Origin: Anniella stebbinsi
Taxonomy: Eukaryota > Chordata > Lepidosauria > Squamata > Anniellidae
Assembly: GCA_029215795.1 (NCBI GenBank)
Contig: JARDYH010000001.1
Coordinates: 399,193,154 to 399,257,153 of the forward strand
Length of the DNA: 64,000 nucleotides
Direction of reading: 5' to 3'
The notes below the pieces were generated by a model that saw only the letters and a program-made list of their open reading frames with translations, did no database searches and had not been told where the DNA came from. Both the position numbers and the translations under genes were made by a program. This document shows positions 1 through 12,900 of this stretch, one piece after another. The number at the start of each line of letters is the position of its first letter. Position 1 is the stretch's first letter.

Positions 1-938
1 GAAAAAAGGCAAACTGATACAACAGAGAATTCCTATTAATTGCAGGAAATGAAGGCTACTTCAGAATTTGTTGCTCAACTTGTATCTTAGAAATACAAAC
101 CCGCTGGCACTTGTAATATCTGATGCATCAGACACATATAAGATATGCACATTTTGCAGAACAGACTTGGGAGGTCTGCAAGATGGACTCTCTGATCCTC
201 CTTTACTTGCACCTTTGAGGGACAGATGCCCATGGGTGGAGGGGGGGGGGTAATCCTCCCACAAAAACAACAACGCAGATAAGCTCCGGCAACATTGTAG
301 GCCAGTTACAAGTTTTGCAGACTACTTGGCTGAGGGCTTTGTAAATGCAAAACTTGAGAAGGAACAGTGCAGAATGTTGCTTCTGAGCACTTGAGAAGGA
401 ATGACAACCTCTGCATTCCCACTGGTGCACACCACATAATTTGTTCAAAATGCGCAATCAGTTCAGACAATGGCAACAATTGCTTGTTTTTCTGAGTATG
501 TTTTGTGCAGTAATGTTTATTTCAGTTCCCTATTCTTCTACTGAAACATAAAGAAGAAGGATAAATGTTTCAGTGTTAGATGGCTAAAGGGACTTCTTGT
601 TATGCATATTCAAAGATTCACAAATTTGTTCACCAGTCTAAAGCAAGCATCCTTCTCCTGGTTGGCTAGAATGAAGCTGAGCCAAATAGGGATGGAGCCC
701 CTCCTCAGCAATGAGCTGGAGAGAAGGGGACTCATCTCTGTTGAGCTCAGCTTCACAAATGCCCCCAAATGCTTTCAAAGTTCAGCGTAACGTCAGAGAC
801 AAGACTCCATTCCCTTGGAGAAGAAGTAGGTTTGTGTCGAGTACAAGATTTTGACTGGCCACTAAGGCAAAACCTGCAGTTTCTGCATTGTGTACAAGAT
901 ATATCAATCATGAGATACAGGTAACAAGAGAAACCAAC
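1..938. other. RAB8B: RAB8B intron 7 (partial)
   Basis: Intron sequence up to the window edge. It has a run of G at about 241-250 and no recognised gene or repeat. I looked on the minus strand for the final RAB8B exon (basic tail ending in a prenylation cysteine) and did not find it. Confidence 0.7.
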
Positions 939-989
939 CATTTTTCTGTTGAGTTTTGTCATAATATCCCGTGCAAGAGTGAAGAAAGC
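939..989 (-). CDS. RAB8B: RAB8B coding exon 7
   Basis: 17 codons, [17 protein letters not shown] (residues 161-177), the end of the last G-domain helix. The acceptor tctag is ordinary. The donor is gttggt, a poor match to the consensus, but the exon must end here because the next codons (VGFSCYLYL) do not look like a Rab tail. The final exon lies off the left edge. Confidence 0.9.
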
Positions 990-3900
990 CTAGAACCAAG
1001 AAAAAGAGTTATCAAACAACTGTGACACGATTGGCGAGTTAACTTTAGGTAATGAGATCTTAGGCAGCTGGAGCACAGGGTGAACTTTTTTATTTTTATT
1101 TTTTAAAGGAGACTTGCAATAAATTTTCAGGAGTAAAAGACTCCTCAGAAATTGGGTGCTCAATACCTAAGCGGACCTCAGAATGGTAATGCGGCCATTT
1201 TAATGACTTCTTCCAAGCACCTCCTGCTTAAGACTATGTGCCTGGCTCAAAGAATGCCTTTCCTGAGCCATTTATCCTATCTCACTGTTTTTCTGCCACA
1301 TCACCCCATTCAGACGGCAGGAAAGGACTCTAGAAATCTGTCTCAAGTGCGTGTCTGAAAGGCAGGGATATAGGCAGGGAGGACCAAGTAGGCAATATGT
1401 TACTCCAACAGTTTCAATTCACCTTTTTGTCAAGAAAAAACGTGGACACATACAGATAATAGATAACTCAGTGTAGATAAACTCATTTGGTCCAGGAATA
1501 TTTTATTATCCTCCTGTGTCCAGGCGATCGAGGAGTACAAATTAATTTCTTTTTAAAAGATGCCACTGAACAGATCTGAAGGAACATCAGTTCCATGCAG
1601 GAACAAAAATACTTGCGACTAACTTAAGTCCCATTCATTTCAGTGGATTTACTTGATCTAGGACTAATGTTGGATAGTACCCTATATTTCCAGAATTTTC
1701 ATATAGGTTGCAACACTTTCATCCCAAATTAACACACAGGAAAATCATGGAACAGAAAATATTCACAGGATTTCAAGCAAGATTACAATGATAGAAGAGG
1801 CATATTCTTAAGGGACTGGGCTGGCACATATAATCTCCGCCACTGCTGCGAATATGACTAATGTACACTCTAATAGACCCAAACAGATGCAAAATGTTTA
1901 ATGCTACAGGAGTCACCATTTTCCATTGTAAATCACGGACAACATCTGTTAGCCCAACTCCCATCTTCCCTTCATTCTGAGAGTTGCAGGGAGTGCAGGA
2001 AAAGAAGGGGCCTCTCTTGTTCTGCAAAAGGCAGAAGCCCTGCAAGACTCTCATGCTAGATCTGCCTTCTGCAGAACAAAACACAAAAGTGAAACAAGAC
2101 TGAGCCTTTCCCTTGAGTTTTCTGGCATATGCAGAGAATTTGGGCAAAGGACAAGATCTTCTTTTACTATGCACCAGGCTCTGGAGAAGGAAAACTGCAG
2201 CAACTCCTTTTGATCCAGGGGCCGGATTGCCTCCTGGACCAAGCCTGGCAGGCTAGAGCATCTCTTTCCTGGGTCACCTGCATCCTAATTAGCTCAGGAA
2301 AGGATTCAGTCAGGACTGGCTCCTGCAAACTCCAACTGAGTCCGGCTGCTCCTTCCCAATCAGGGTGCTCACAGCATGAGAAAGGACTTGGCCAGGACAT
2401 GCAGAAGCCAACTCCTGAGGGGAATGCCCAGCTAATTTCCAGATGAGAGAGTGCATGGGGATTCCTCCCCCCACAGGAGCAGGACTTGATGAGGACAGGG
2501 GGTGGGGCCTGCAGAGGGGCTCAACTCTCCACGGGCTGGATGGAGCCATAGCATAGGCCAGATTAGGCCCATGGCCCAGAGGTTACCCTTCGCTGCCCTA
2601 TATCGGACATAGAAAGCTGCCATATTCCAGGTCATGTTACTAGTCCATTTAGCACACTGTCTACTCTGACTGGCAGCTACTCTCCAGGGTTACATGCAGA
2701 AAGAAAGAGAAAGAGTTGGGGGGGGGGAGTCTCTGTCATCTCTCTCGACCTCTGAACCTGCAGAGCATGTGATTACCATTGAAATATGGTCTCGCTCCAT
2801 ACTTTTGTGATACTTCCATGGTCATTGGGCAAGAGACAAGAAAAATGCAAGTTGCTTACCTGTAACTGTAGTTCTTCGAGTGGTCATCTGTGCAGTCACA
2901 CACTATGGGCTCGCGCCGGCGCCGAGCCTCATTTCGGAAAAACTTCTAAAGCCTAGACTCTTGGCGGGAACCCCTCCCCCCACCGCCTTATCGCGCATGC
3001 TCAGGTTCCCGCTTACCTCAGTTCTATGAGACCGAATTTGCCTCGCGAACTGAACGGTAGTATAAATACCTACATTAAATAACAATGAATGCATGCTTGC
3101 GATCTCCTCATTGACCACCAAGTATATGTAAGTGAGGTCTAGAGGGGACGGTGGGAGGGTTGTGTGACTGCACAGATGACCACTCGAAGAACTGCAGTTA
3201 CAGGTAAGCAACTTGCATTTCTTCTTCGTGGTCTCTGTGCATCACACACTATGGGCGAATAACAAGCTAAGATTTACCGGAGGAGGGTAGACCTCGCTGA
3301 CGTGTTACTGTAAAATGGAGGAGAGGACAGCCCGACCAAAGGAAGCGTCGTCCCTGGCCCTAACATCCAGCTTATAGTGAGAGGCAAACGTCGATGCGTT
3401 GGACCAAGTGGCTGCCCTACAAAGATCGGGTATCGAAATCCCTCTGTCCAGAGCAGTGGATGTTGCTAGGGCGCGTGTGGAGTGCGCCTTCAGTGCGACA
3501 GGAGTATCCCTCTTTGCGAGCTGGTACGCGAGAGATATCGTTTGAACTACCCATTTGGCAAATCTTTGTGTGGAAACATGATGTCCCTTATTCTTGTCCC
3601 CATAGCATATGAAGAGGCGTTCCGTCTTACAGAAGGCAGCCGACCTGTCCTTGTAGAATGCCAGTGCCCTTCTGACATCTAGGGAGTGTAGTCTTGAATT
3701 GATAGGATCCGTGGGGTTCTGGAAAAAGGTTGGCAGCACTATTGGTTGGTTGACATGAAAAGAGGACAATACTTTAGGGCGAAAAGAAGGGTCTGTTCGC
3801 AGGACCACCCTATCACGAAAAAATTGTGTGTATGGTGGGTTTACCATGAGCGCACAGAGCTCGGAGCTTCGTCTAGCAGACGTGATCGCTACTAGGAAGG

Positions 3901-6900
3901 CGACCTTGAGAGTCAATAACCTCATATCTATAGTTGCTAGAGGTTCGAATGGTTTGTCAGTTAATGCCGTAAGCACCACTGAAAGGCTCCATTGTGGTAC
4001 TACAGTTCTTAAGGACAGCTTAAGATTTCGAAGCCCCTTCAAAAAACATTTGGAAAGGGGATGTGAAAATACTGAGAAGTGATGTATCAGGTCATGCCTG
4101 GCCGAAATTGCTGACAAATACACCTTAATCGAAGCTGGTTTCAGCCCTGTGTCGTGTAAGGAAAGCAAGAACCTATCTGAGATGTCGCAGGAGCGTGGGT
4201 CACAGCCATTCTCAGTAGTAAACTGGGTAAACTTTTGCCATTTCCTGTCATAGGAAGCTCTAGTGGATGGTTTTTTGGCTTCTCTGAGGATAGCCTGTAA
4301 CGATGGCGGTAAATTTAGGGCCTGCCAGTAGGCCGGATTCTCCAGGCCGTTAAGATTTAGCTTGTGCAGATCTGGGTGGAGAGTCATTTCCCTGTTCATG
4401 GAGATCAAGGCCGGGTGTATCCGGAGGCGACAATACTCCCCTTGAGAGAGATGGAGTAGTGCTGTGAACCACGCTTGTCGTGGCCACCACGGGGCAATTA
4501 GGATTGCGTCCGTTCGTTGTCATTGCATGGTCGTGATCACTCTGCCCACCAGAGGGAAGGGTGGAAACGTGTACACCAGAGTGCCGTTCCATGGTGTGGT
4601 GAACACATCCCCAAGGGAGCGACTGCCTACTCCCGCTCTCGTGCAGAATGCCTTGCATACCATGTTGTCCTGTGATGCGAACAGGTCTATGTCCGGCGTT
4701 CCCCATATAGCAAACAGACGCGTAATGGTATCGTTGCACAGGGCCCATTCGTGCATGTCGGAGAATTGGCGGCTCAATGTGTCCGCCTGGACGTTGTCTG
4801 TTCCTGCTATATGTATTGCAGAAAGGCGAACGTTGTGGGCTATCACCCAATGGAAGATTTCCATCGTCAGGTGAAGAAGTCCAGTCGAGCGTGTGCCTCC
4901 TTCCTTGTTGATGTACCAGACAACCGTTGTGTTGTCTGATACTATCCTGACGTGGTGACCTGTAATGTAGTCCCTGAATGCCCACAGGGCTTTCTGTACA
5001 GCTAGAAGTTCCAACTTGTTGATGTGTAGCTTCTGTTCTGGGCCCGACCATTTTCCTTGAACTGTCATGTGACCACAGTGCGCTCCCCATCCCAGGAGGG
5101 ATGCATCCGAAGTAAGCGTTCGAGTTGGTCCTGCACTCACAAAGAGGAGTCCATTTTGTAAGTTGTGCTGGGACGTCCACCATCTGAGCGACGGACCTAG
5201 TGAGTGAGGGACAGCGAGCTTGACCCAATTCGGTTGTCTGAGTGGGTCGTAAGCTGAGAGAACAAACTGCTGTAGTGGTCTCATCCGGAGACGTGCCCAC
5301 CTGACTGTGTAAACTGAAGATGCCATGAGTCCTAATAGTCTCTGTAGTGTTAGTGCCTTTAGCTTTGTGGAGGCCATCACAGTTCTGGCGAGGTGGCGTA
5401 TCTTTAGGGCCCTCTCTGCCAGCAGGAATGCCCTCCCTGCTATGGAGTCTAGCCTTGCCCCTATAAATGGTAGGGTCCTGGTAGGTTTGAACACCGACTT
5501 GTCTTGGTTTATAATTAGTCCCAGACTGTGGAGAAGATTTGTCGTGGTGGCCACATCCCGCTCCGCCTGATGCTTGGATGGGGATACTATCAACCAGTCG
5601 TCTAAATAAGGGTAAATCTCCACACCTGCTGAACGGAGAGAGGCACAGACCGGAGCCATACATTTCGTGAATACACGTGGCGCCATCTTCAGTCCGAACG
5701 GAAGGACTGTAAATTGGTAACTCTGGCGTCCCATGGCGAACCGTAGAAAGCGTTGGTGAGAGCTGTGGATGGGAACATGGAAATAAGCGTCTTTGAGGTT
5801 GATGAGGGTAAACCAACTTCCGTGTTTTAGAAGTGGTAGAATGGTAGCCAGGGTTATCATTCTGAATTTTTTGATCATAACGAAGACGTTGAGGTGTCTC
5901 AGGTCCAAGATGGGGCGTAGACCACCATCTCGTTTTGTCCTGCGGGTGTACTGGGACGATGGCCCCTTTCTGTAGGAGAGTGTTGACCTCTTGTTGCAGG
6001 ACCTCTGAAGGTGCCGTAATTTTTTTGTGGTTCTGTGGGGGGTGACAGATAAACTCTATAAGGTATCCGTTCTTGATTATATTGAGGACCCATTTGTCCG
6101 ATGTTACTCGGGTCCAGGTGTGGAGAAATGGTAGGAGACGACGGTTGAAGTTTGTGACTGGAAGGGGATTGACCCGGGGAGAGTCAAAGACGCTGTTTGT
6201 GGGGGGTATCTTGCCTTCCTCTCTGCTGACGGAAGCGTCCCTGAGGGTAGGTTCTCCTTTGCTGGACCGGTGGTTGTATGACATTCTGCTGGAAACGTTG
6301 TTGCCGCTGTTTGAACTGGTTGGACTGGTAAGGATGTTGTCTGCCCCAGCGTCGAGAGTGGTAAGCAGTAAAAGTGGTATGTGGGTAAAACCCCATTTTC
6401 TTTGCCATTGTCTTGGCCTTTTGTATAGTGTCCATGGTGGAGTCAGTGGACGTGTTGAAGAGGCCTTCCCCATCAAAGGGGAGGTCTTCTATCTGGAATT
6501 TCGATTCTTGTGGCAAATTTGATGACCTCAACCACGCATGACGTCTCAGTGACACTGCCGCAACCATAGCCTTGGAGAGGCAGTCAACCTGATGGCGGGC
6601 TGTAGTGAGTTCCTGTTTTGCCAAGGCAGTTGCTTCCTGTTGGAATACTAGGGCCGCGTCTCTTATGTCATCTGGAAGGTGTGTATGCAATGAGGATATC
6701 TTCTCCCATAAGAATAGATGGTACTGCGCCATCAGGGCTTGGTAATTTGCCACCTTAATGCCTAAGGCTGTAGAAGAATATATACGGCGCCCAACTGAGT
6801 CGAGCTTTCTGCCCTCTCTATCCACCGGCGTGGAATGTGATTTGGACGAACGCCCCTGGGCAGATTCCACCACTATGGAGTTAGGCTTCGGATATGTCAT

Positions 6901-9900
6901 CAGGAAGCCCGAGTCTTTCTCCTGTAGTTTGTATAAAGCATCTAGGCATCTGGACACCGGACCCATAGTCGCCGGGTTCTTCCAAGACTCCTGTGCGGTG
7001 TTGAGAAGCGTCTGGATCAAAGGCAAGGCCAATGTGGAAGAAGAGTCAGCGCACATGACGTCATAGATGTTATCCGGGTATTGCTCTGCAGGCTGCTGTG
7101 GCTGTACCCCCAAGGACTGAGAAAGTCAGAGCATCTGATCAGTAAAGGATGCTACTTCCACAGTTGGGGATGCTCTCTTGTCTGTCCCCACTGTGTCCTC
7201 TGGCGACGGCACCGATGGTGGAGGGTCGACTGAAGAGGAAGAATCAGAAGCATAATCCTCCGCTGACAATGGAGAGGCAGTGTCCTCGGTATCGATTGGC
7301 GGTAACGGTATCGGAAAAGGTTTCGGTACCGAAGGTTCCTTCGGAGGAGCCGACACCGTGGTAGACGGAGGTAGCCTGGGCGGTCGTGGTGGCTGGAAGG
7401 TCTCTGCAGCTCTCAGTTGTTGGCCCGTGTAAGGGTCGAAGAGGAATGGGCAGCCGGATCTTGACTGAGCAGGTCGTCGAGGAGAGGCCCAAGACATTGT
7501 GGAGTGTTCCGAAAAACGATCCCAATCCTGCAATGGCGACGGGGATCATGATCGGTACCGACGCTCGAACTGCTCTCCCACCGATACTGGGGAGGCAGGC
7601 CTCGACGGTAGCGGAGATAGATGTTCGGAGGCCACATCAGCTGTTGTCGATGCCGGTGGCGACATCGACAGGTGTAGTGCCGATACCGACGGAGGTCGAC
7701 CGGGCTCCCCAGGCAGGAAGCTCGCTCTATGCGATGCCGGAGGTTCACTGCTTGGTACTGAGGATGTTTTCGTTGCCTTAGACGCATGCCTCTTGGGTGG
7801 AACCACAGGCAGAGCTTTCGGTGTCGGACGCGCGTGCCATGAAAACGGAATGGATACCGAGGCCGGTGGCAACGGTATCGTCCGCACCATTGGTACCGGC
7901 GAACGCATCGGTACCGAGGCAGGCCCTGATCGGGGCGGCACTGCGGCGGCGGGTTTTGTTGACCGGTGCTCCCGTCGGTCCTTCGCTGGCTTAGAGGACG
8001 ATTTTGTTTTGTCCTTTGCCTTGTGGGCTGGCTTCTCGGGAGGCAGCGTAGGGGTTAACTTCATTTTCTTGGGCTTAACTCCCTCAACAGATTTTTTGGG
8101 CGCCATTTTAGGAGGACAATCCCTCTTCTTATCTCCCGTGGCCCTTACTACGGAGGCGGCTATCGGCATTTGTTTAGTGGGGGCATCCACCGTCTCTAAG
8201 GACTTTTTCCACAATAGGGCTCTCAATTTGTTGGCTCTATTCTTTCTCGTCTGCCTGGAGAAGTTGAGGCAGTGTGCGCAGGCATCCACTATATGTGCCT
8301 CGCCATATGGCCGTCTGACGCGAATGGCCGTCTGACAGAGTCAGCTTGGCACTACATGAGGAGCAGTTCTTAAAAAGTGCTGTTTGAGCCATAATACAGA
8401 GAATGAAAAGAAGGTAGTATATAGTTGAAGAAAGATTTTTTTATTATTTTTAAACAGACGAAAGTGAAGAAAAGAGGAAGAAGAGACTAGCGAAAGAGAG
8501 ATAGAGAGAGTCTAAGCTGAAAACTAACGAAATACGAACAAAGTTCTTTCCAGAGGTCTTCCGCGAGGCAAGCAGCATGGCGGTCGAAAAATAACTGAGG
8601 TAAGCGGGAACCCAAGCATGCGCGATAAGGCGGTGGGGGGAGGGGTTCCCGCCAAGAGTCTAGGCTTTAGAAGTTTTTCCGAAATAAGGCTCGGCGCCGG
8701 TGCGAGCCCATAGTGTCTGATGCACAGAGACCACGAAGAAGCAGCTCCTGTTGCTTGCATGGGAAAAGCTGCTACTCCCCTCACCTCCCCATGGCTACAT
8801 CCTAGACTACACTGTGTATGCCAGAAAGCTTGGGGAAGAGGTTGGTGGCCACAACATTTGACCTCCACCCCCCGATGACCACCTTTGTAAAATCAGGACA
8901 TTGTTGAGTGCATCTTAAAATGAAAATTCACCTCCTAAATGCAGAATTAAACACTTGGAAATACTTGAACTACCAGGTGCCCAACAGGTTGCTAGCACAA
9001 TTCAAATCACTCTTACCTCTTCCACATTTATGCTCGATTTTGCACTAGTCTCCAGAAATTTGATTCCATAATCAATCGCTAGCTGCAAGAGGATTAAGAG
9101 GTTATGATAAGCATTTAAAAAGTCAATTGTCAACAGGTAGTCAGTCCATCCGGTTGTCCAACTATCAGCTACAACATGATAAAAAAAAACTGCAAGCGGA
9201 GTTTATGGCAAGGTCAATGCCGGCTTCTATTGCCCTCAATCTATTACATTTTTTAGGAGGCCATGCACTTCCACATGCATGGAGTGTGTTGACCTGATTT
9301 TCCGTTTGGTAGCAGCTCTTGGGATTTCACTCTGGCATGCCCCCAATCTTTGGGGCTAGGGATGGACTGCACTAGGAATGGTGGGGACGAAGACCCCCAG
9401 GCACATGGAAAATATCATAGGCATTTTGGATTCCAGCCCCTATATTCAGATGCTCTCTCCTGTTTTTCTGTTTCCAGTCAATAGTTTAAAATTCAAGACT
9501 TACCACACACTATATTAGTGTTCACCTTTTGTACTTCTGGTGGTAGTGTCTTTAACTAGACATTTGATTAGAGATGCGTAAGCTCCAGAAAACCTGTGTT
9601 GGATTAAACTGGAAATTACCTGAGTTTTTTCTGAAAGCAATTGTAAAAACTCAAGTAACTGAGCCAATCCAAGGCCTCAGAAAACATACCTTCTTGCACC
9701 CAATCCCTGCAGCATTCCAATCCACCACCTCCTTACAATCTAATGCAGCAGTTTTACTCCATTAGATGGTACTCTAGACTGTAGAAGCAAGTGGCAGAGA
9801 GGAGACATTCTTCATCAGCTCAGTTCAAGATCGGAGCTGGAGAAATGTTTGGGGTCTGGTTAAAGCTCGCATTGGTTTTAGTTGGCTTAGTGAGCCCCTG

Positions 9901-12900
9901 AAATTCATTTTCAGGCCTAGATCAGGCAAACATGGTCAACGCCCCTACTTTTTATATTAAATTTCATGTTGAAGTAAAACACCAGAGTCAATAACTCAAC
10001 AGATAAATTGATTGGGCTCAGATGCAATCGGCAGCAAAATGCAATCAACAACAGCAGCAGCAGACAGTTGATTCCAGTTCTTTGGGGATCTTACTGTTAA
10101 CAAAGCCACAGCAGTTTTATTTGGAAAGGGGGGGGGGGAAATCTACTCCCTTTGGATACAAATTGGGCAGCAGGTGGCACTATTTTTAGTAGTTGGCAAT
10201 TCACAGAGGAAGAATGAAGCAGGCATGGCTTTCCAACCAGCACGGTAGCAGCGTTTTCAGAAGTTCCATGTCATGAATCTTTTGCTTGTCAGTCTCACTG
10301 CCTAGTCTAAGGTAAATTTTAACCACTGTTTTAAATTGCTGTAGCCAGTGATTTTAACAATGAGCAAATTAAGGTTTGCAGTCTATTCTGATTATATCAT
10401 CCTAATATAAGGGAAACCTCTGTCTCACTCAAATCAGAGCCCTTCTTCAGATGAACACAGAAATCAGGGCATTAGAATACATTAAGTATGCTTAATTATC
10501 ACTGTTTCAAATTTAAAAAATGAGGTAAGAAAGAAAGGACATAAAGGAAGTTCAAATCATATCCAAAGAATTGTTAATTTGGCAAGATTTACCTTTTCTC
10601 CCTTTTCTTTCGAAACTTGCCTTTTCTCATTCATATCACATTTATTACCCAGGATCATTCTTTCTACATCTGAAGATGCATGCTGCGGGGAAAGGAAAAG
10701 CTTGTTAAGAACAATTGTGATGCGTAAGATAAAACAGGAATCAAGACTTTTCTGAGGCAACACATTAAAGAGGAGGCGGGGAGGTGTAGCATGATATTAC
10801 CTACTTCACACACCTGTAATTATTTCAGAAGGTAACAACCTCGGAATAAGATTTTGCTCATAAAGGATCTTCTGATTAACACATTTCTAAAAGCACCCGT
10901 CTCATGGTGAGAGTGGAAGTGAGTGACAGACTGTGACATCCACATTATCAACCACAGAAATAAGTGGAGGGGCTGGTCTAGACAGACCTGTTCTGATAAC
11001 TGTTGCCAAATTTTGTATTATTTTAAATTCGCTTTTGTAGTTTTTTTTTTCTCTTAATGAAAAACCTCTGGTGCTTTTGCATTGATACAGTTATTGTATC
11101 GCTGGACAGAATAAAGACTCATGCACCTTCCACTACACTTTTGTTTCTGCTGATGAGCTGGCCTTCTTTCTGCTCATCCTGGACCACAGGTAGGAGGAAT
11201 GCATCTTGAAAGCTGCCCTGGGACTGCAGAAATGAGGGGAGGCATGTTCCGGCCCCATCCATTGACCAGATGAAGAAGGGAGCTTCCACCCACTGCTTCC
11301 CAGGAAGAACATCATGGCAAGTGGAATACCAGCCTGGCCTCATCCATGGGGCTAGGTGCGGACCTTGAATCCCACCACTGGATCAAAGTCACTTTGGCCT
11401 CACTTCCCTCTGATACAACAACAGCAGCACTTCTATTCGCTGTGCAGTTTAAGTGAGATTTGAATTTCTGTTCAAGACTTCATGAAGCTGCCAGACAGGT
11501 CAAGGTAATTATTCCCTTATATATACCTACCTCTTCTATGTTCCTTATCCAGTTTTTAATGTTGTCAAAAGACTTTTCATTTGTGATATCATATACCAGC
11601 ATTATTCCCTAGAGAAAACAGAGTGTCTGTCAGTCATATACATGTTATTCCTCCTACAGCTACTGTTGTAACCATTCCTGAAAGTTGGATAGACATACCA
11701 ATGGGGAAGAAAAGGTGGGGCTGTTTCTACTATGCTCTCCATATTCTGCCCTCTACTCCCATTTGTTTAGTTTAACTTAACGAGGTAAAATAAACTTAGT
11801 CAGATAGCATCGCAGTATTATACACAAAGCTGATACCAGACTATCTTTTCAAGATAAAATCTGTTTGCTAGATTCATCATTCTGAAGCCTTACATCTTTT
11901 TTCATTGAGACTTTCAGAACAGTTATTACAGAGGATAGATTTAATTCAATGTATTTATTTGGAATATTTTTGGATTGCTTTCCGTTCACTGAGTATTCAA
12001 GATGATGAACGAATACATAAACTACAATAATACCAGGGATTAATCATAAAAACAGAGAGCAGCATTAAGTATTGAAAACTCAGTGGAACAATGTTATCTT
12101 CTCCAGTCATCTAAAAGACAAGAAAGAGGAGACGAGTCTAACCTCCCTGGGGAGGGAGTTCCATAAGCAGGGTGCTGCTGCACATAAGACCCTGTCTTGA
12201 GGATGTTTTATAAGAATCTAACCATTTCATCCCTAAAAAAGTTTATTATGTTCAATATGCCTTTCTTGATATCATGCAATAAGTAGTTTTTATGATTTTT
12301 CCATACTGCTGGCATCCATGCATTGGAATGGAATTTTACTTCGATGCACGGCCCCCTCTGAAGTTTTAGCCTTCACCAAGGTCCATCACATATACGGTGG
12401 AAGCCTCTCTTATTACAATTACATTGCCAGCAATTTTAATGAAAAACATTAAAGCCCTGATGGATCAGAGCAAATAATCTAGTCCAGCACCTTGTTTTCC
12501 CTCAGTGATCAACAAGATACCCCTGGGAAGCTGACAAAAGGCAGTGAGAGCAATTGGCCACTCCCACTGTTGTTCTCCAGCAACAGGTATTCAGAGGCAT
12601 GCTGCCTTTGAACCTGGAGGTAGCATATAGCAATGACTAGTAGTCAAGAATAGCCTTATGCTCTATGAACCCTTTATAGCTCTGTAAGCTCATGGCTGTC
12701 ACCATGAGCAAAACTTGATAGTATAAATGAGGTGCGGTGGTCTATTTATTTTTATCCCACCGTACCCCACAGGTCATGGGAACTTATTCTTAGCAAACAA
12801 AATCAAGAAAGAAAAAAACCAAACTGTTTCCAATGTCCTCACTTTATGAACAGAGAACAAAGACAAAAACTCCAAGCGATCCAGTAACTCACCGCTTCCC

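Larger units (their letters stand above)
2843..8741 (-). mobile_element. DIRS-type tyrosine-recombinase retrotransposon, nearly full length
   Basis: A 5.9-kb element in RAB8B intron 6, in the host gene's orientation. In sense order it has an inverted terminal repeat, a Gag-like frame, reverse transcriptase plus RNase H, a tyrosine recombinase, an internal complementary region and the second terminal repeat. This is the order known for DIRS1-group elements, which use a recombinase instead of a DDE integrase and are thought to insert as circles without duplicating the target. No target duplication is seen: flanks are gacaagaa on the left and cagctcctg on the right. The 124-bp terminal repeats differ at about 4 positions, suggesting recent insertion. 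Three in-frame TGA codons and a frame break make this copy defective. Confidence 0.93.

Noticed and set aside
1..938. Final RAB8B exon inside the window
   Set aside because: No minus-strand sequence encodes a basic tail ending in a prenylation cysteine motif. The exon is taken to lie off the left edge.
1773..2174. 133-codon minus-strand open frame in RAB8B intron 6
   Set aside because: No similarity to any family I recognise, no splice context, and a length expected by chance in this much sequence.
4350..6476. A single 708-codon frame through the DIRS pol region
   Set aside because: Only its first part (to about 5945) reads as RT. The rest is a shadow of the true RT/RNase H frame, which has the YLDD and RNase H motifs in another register.
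7499..8335. Plus-strand open frame of 278 codons opposite DIRS gag
   Set aside because: It is a mirror of the GC-rich gag-like frame, is low in complexity (Gly/Asp/Arg), and has no family motif.
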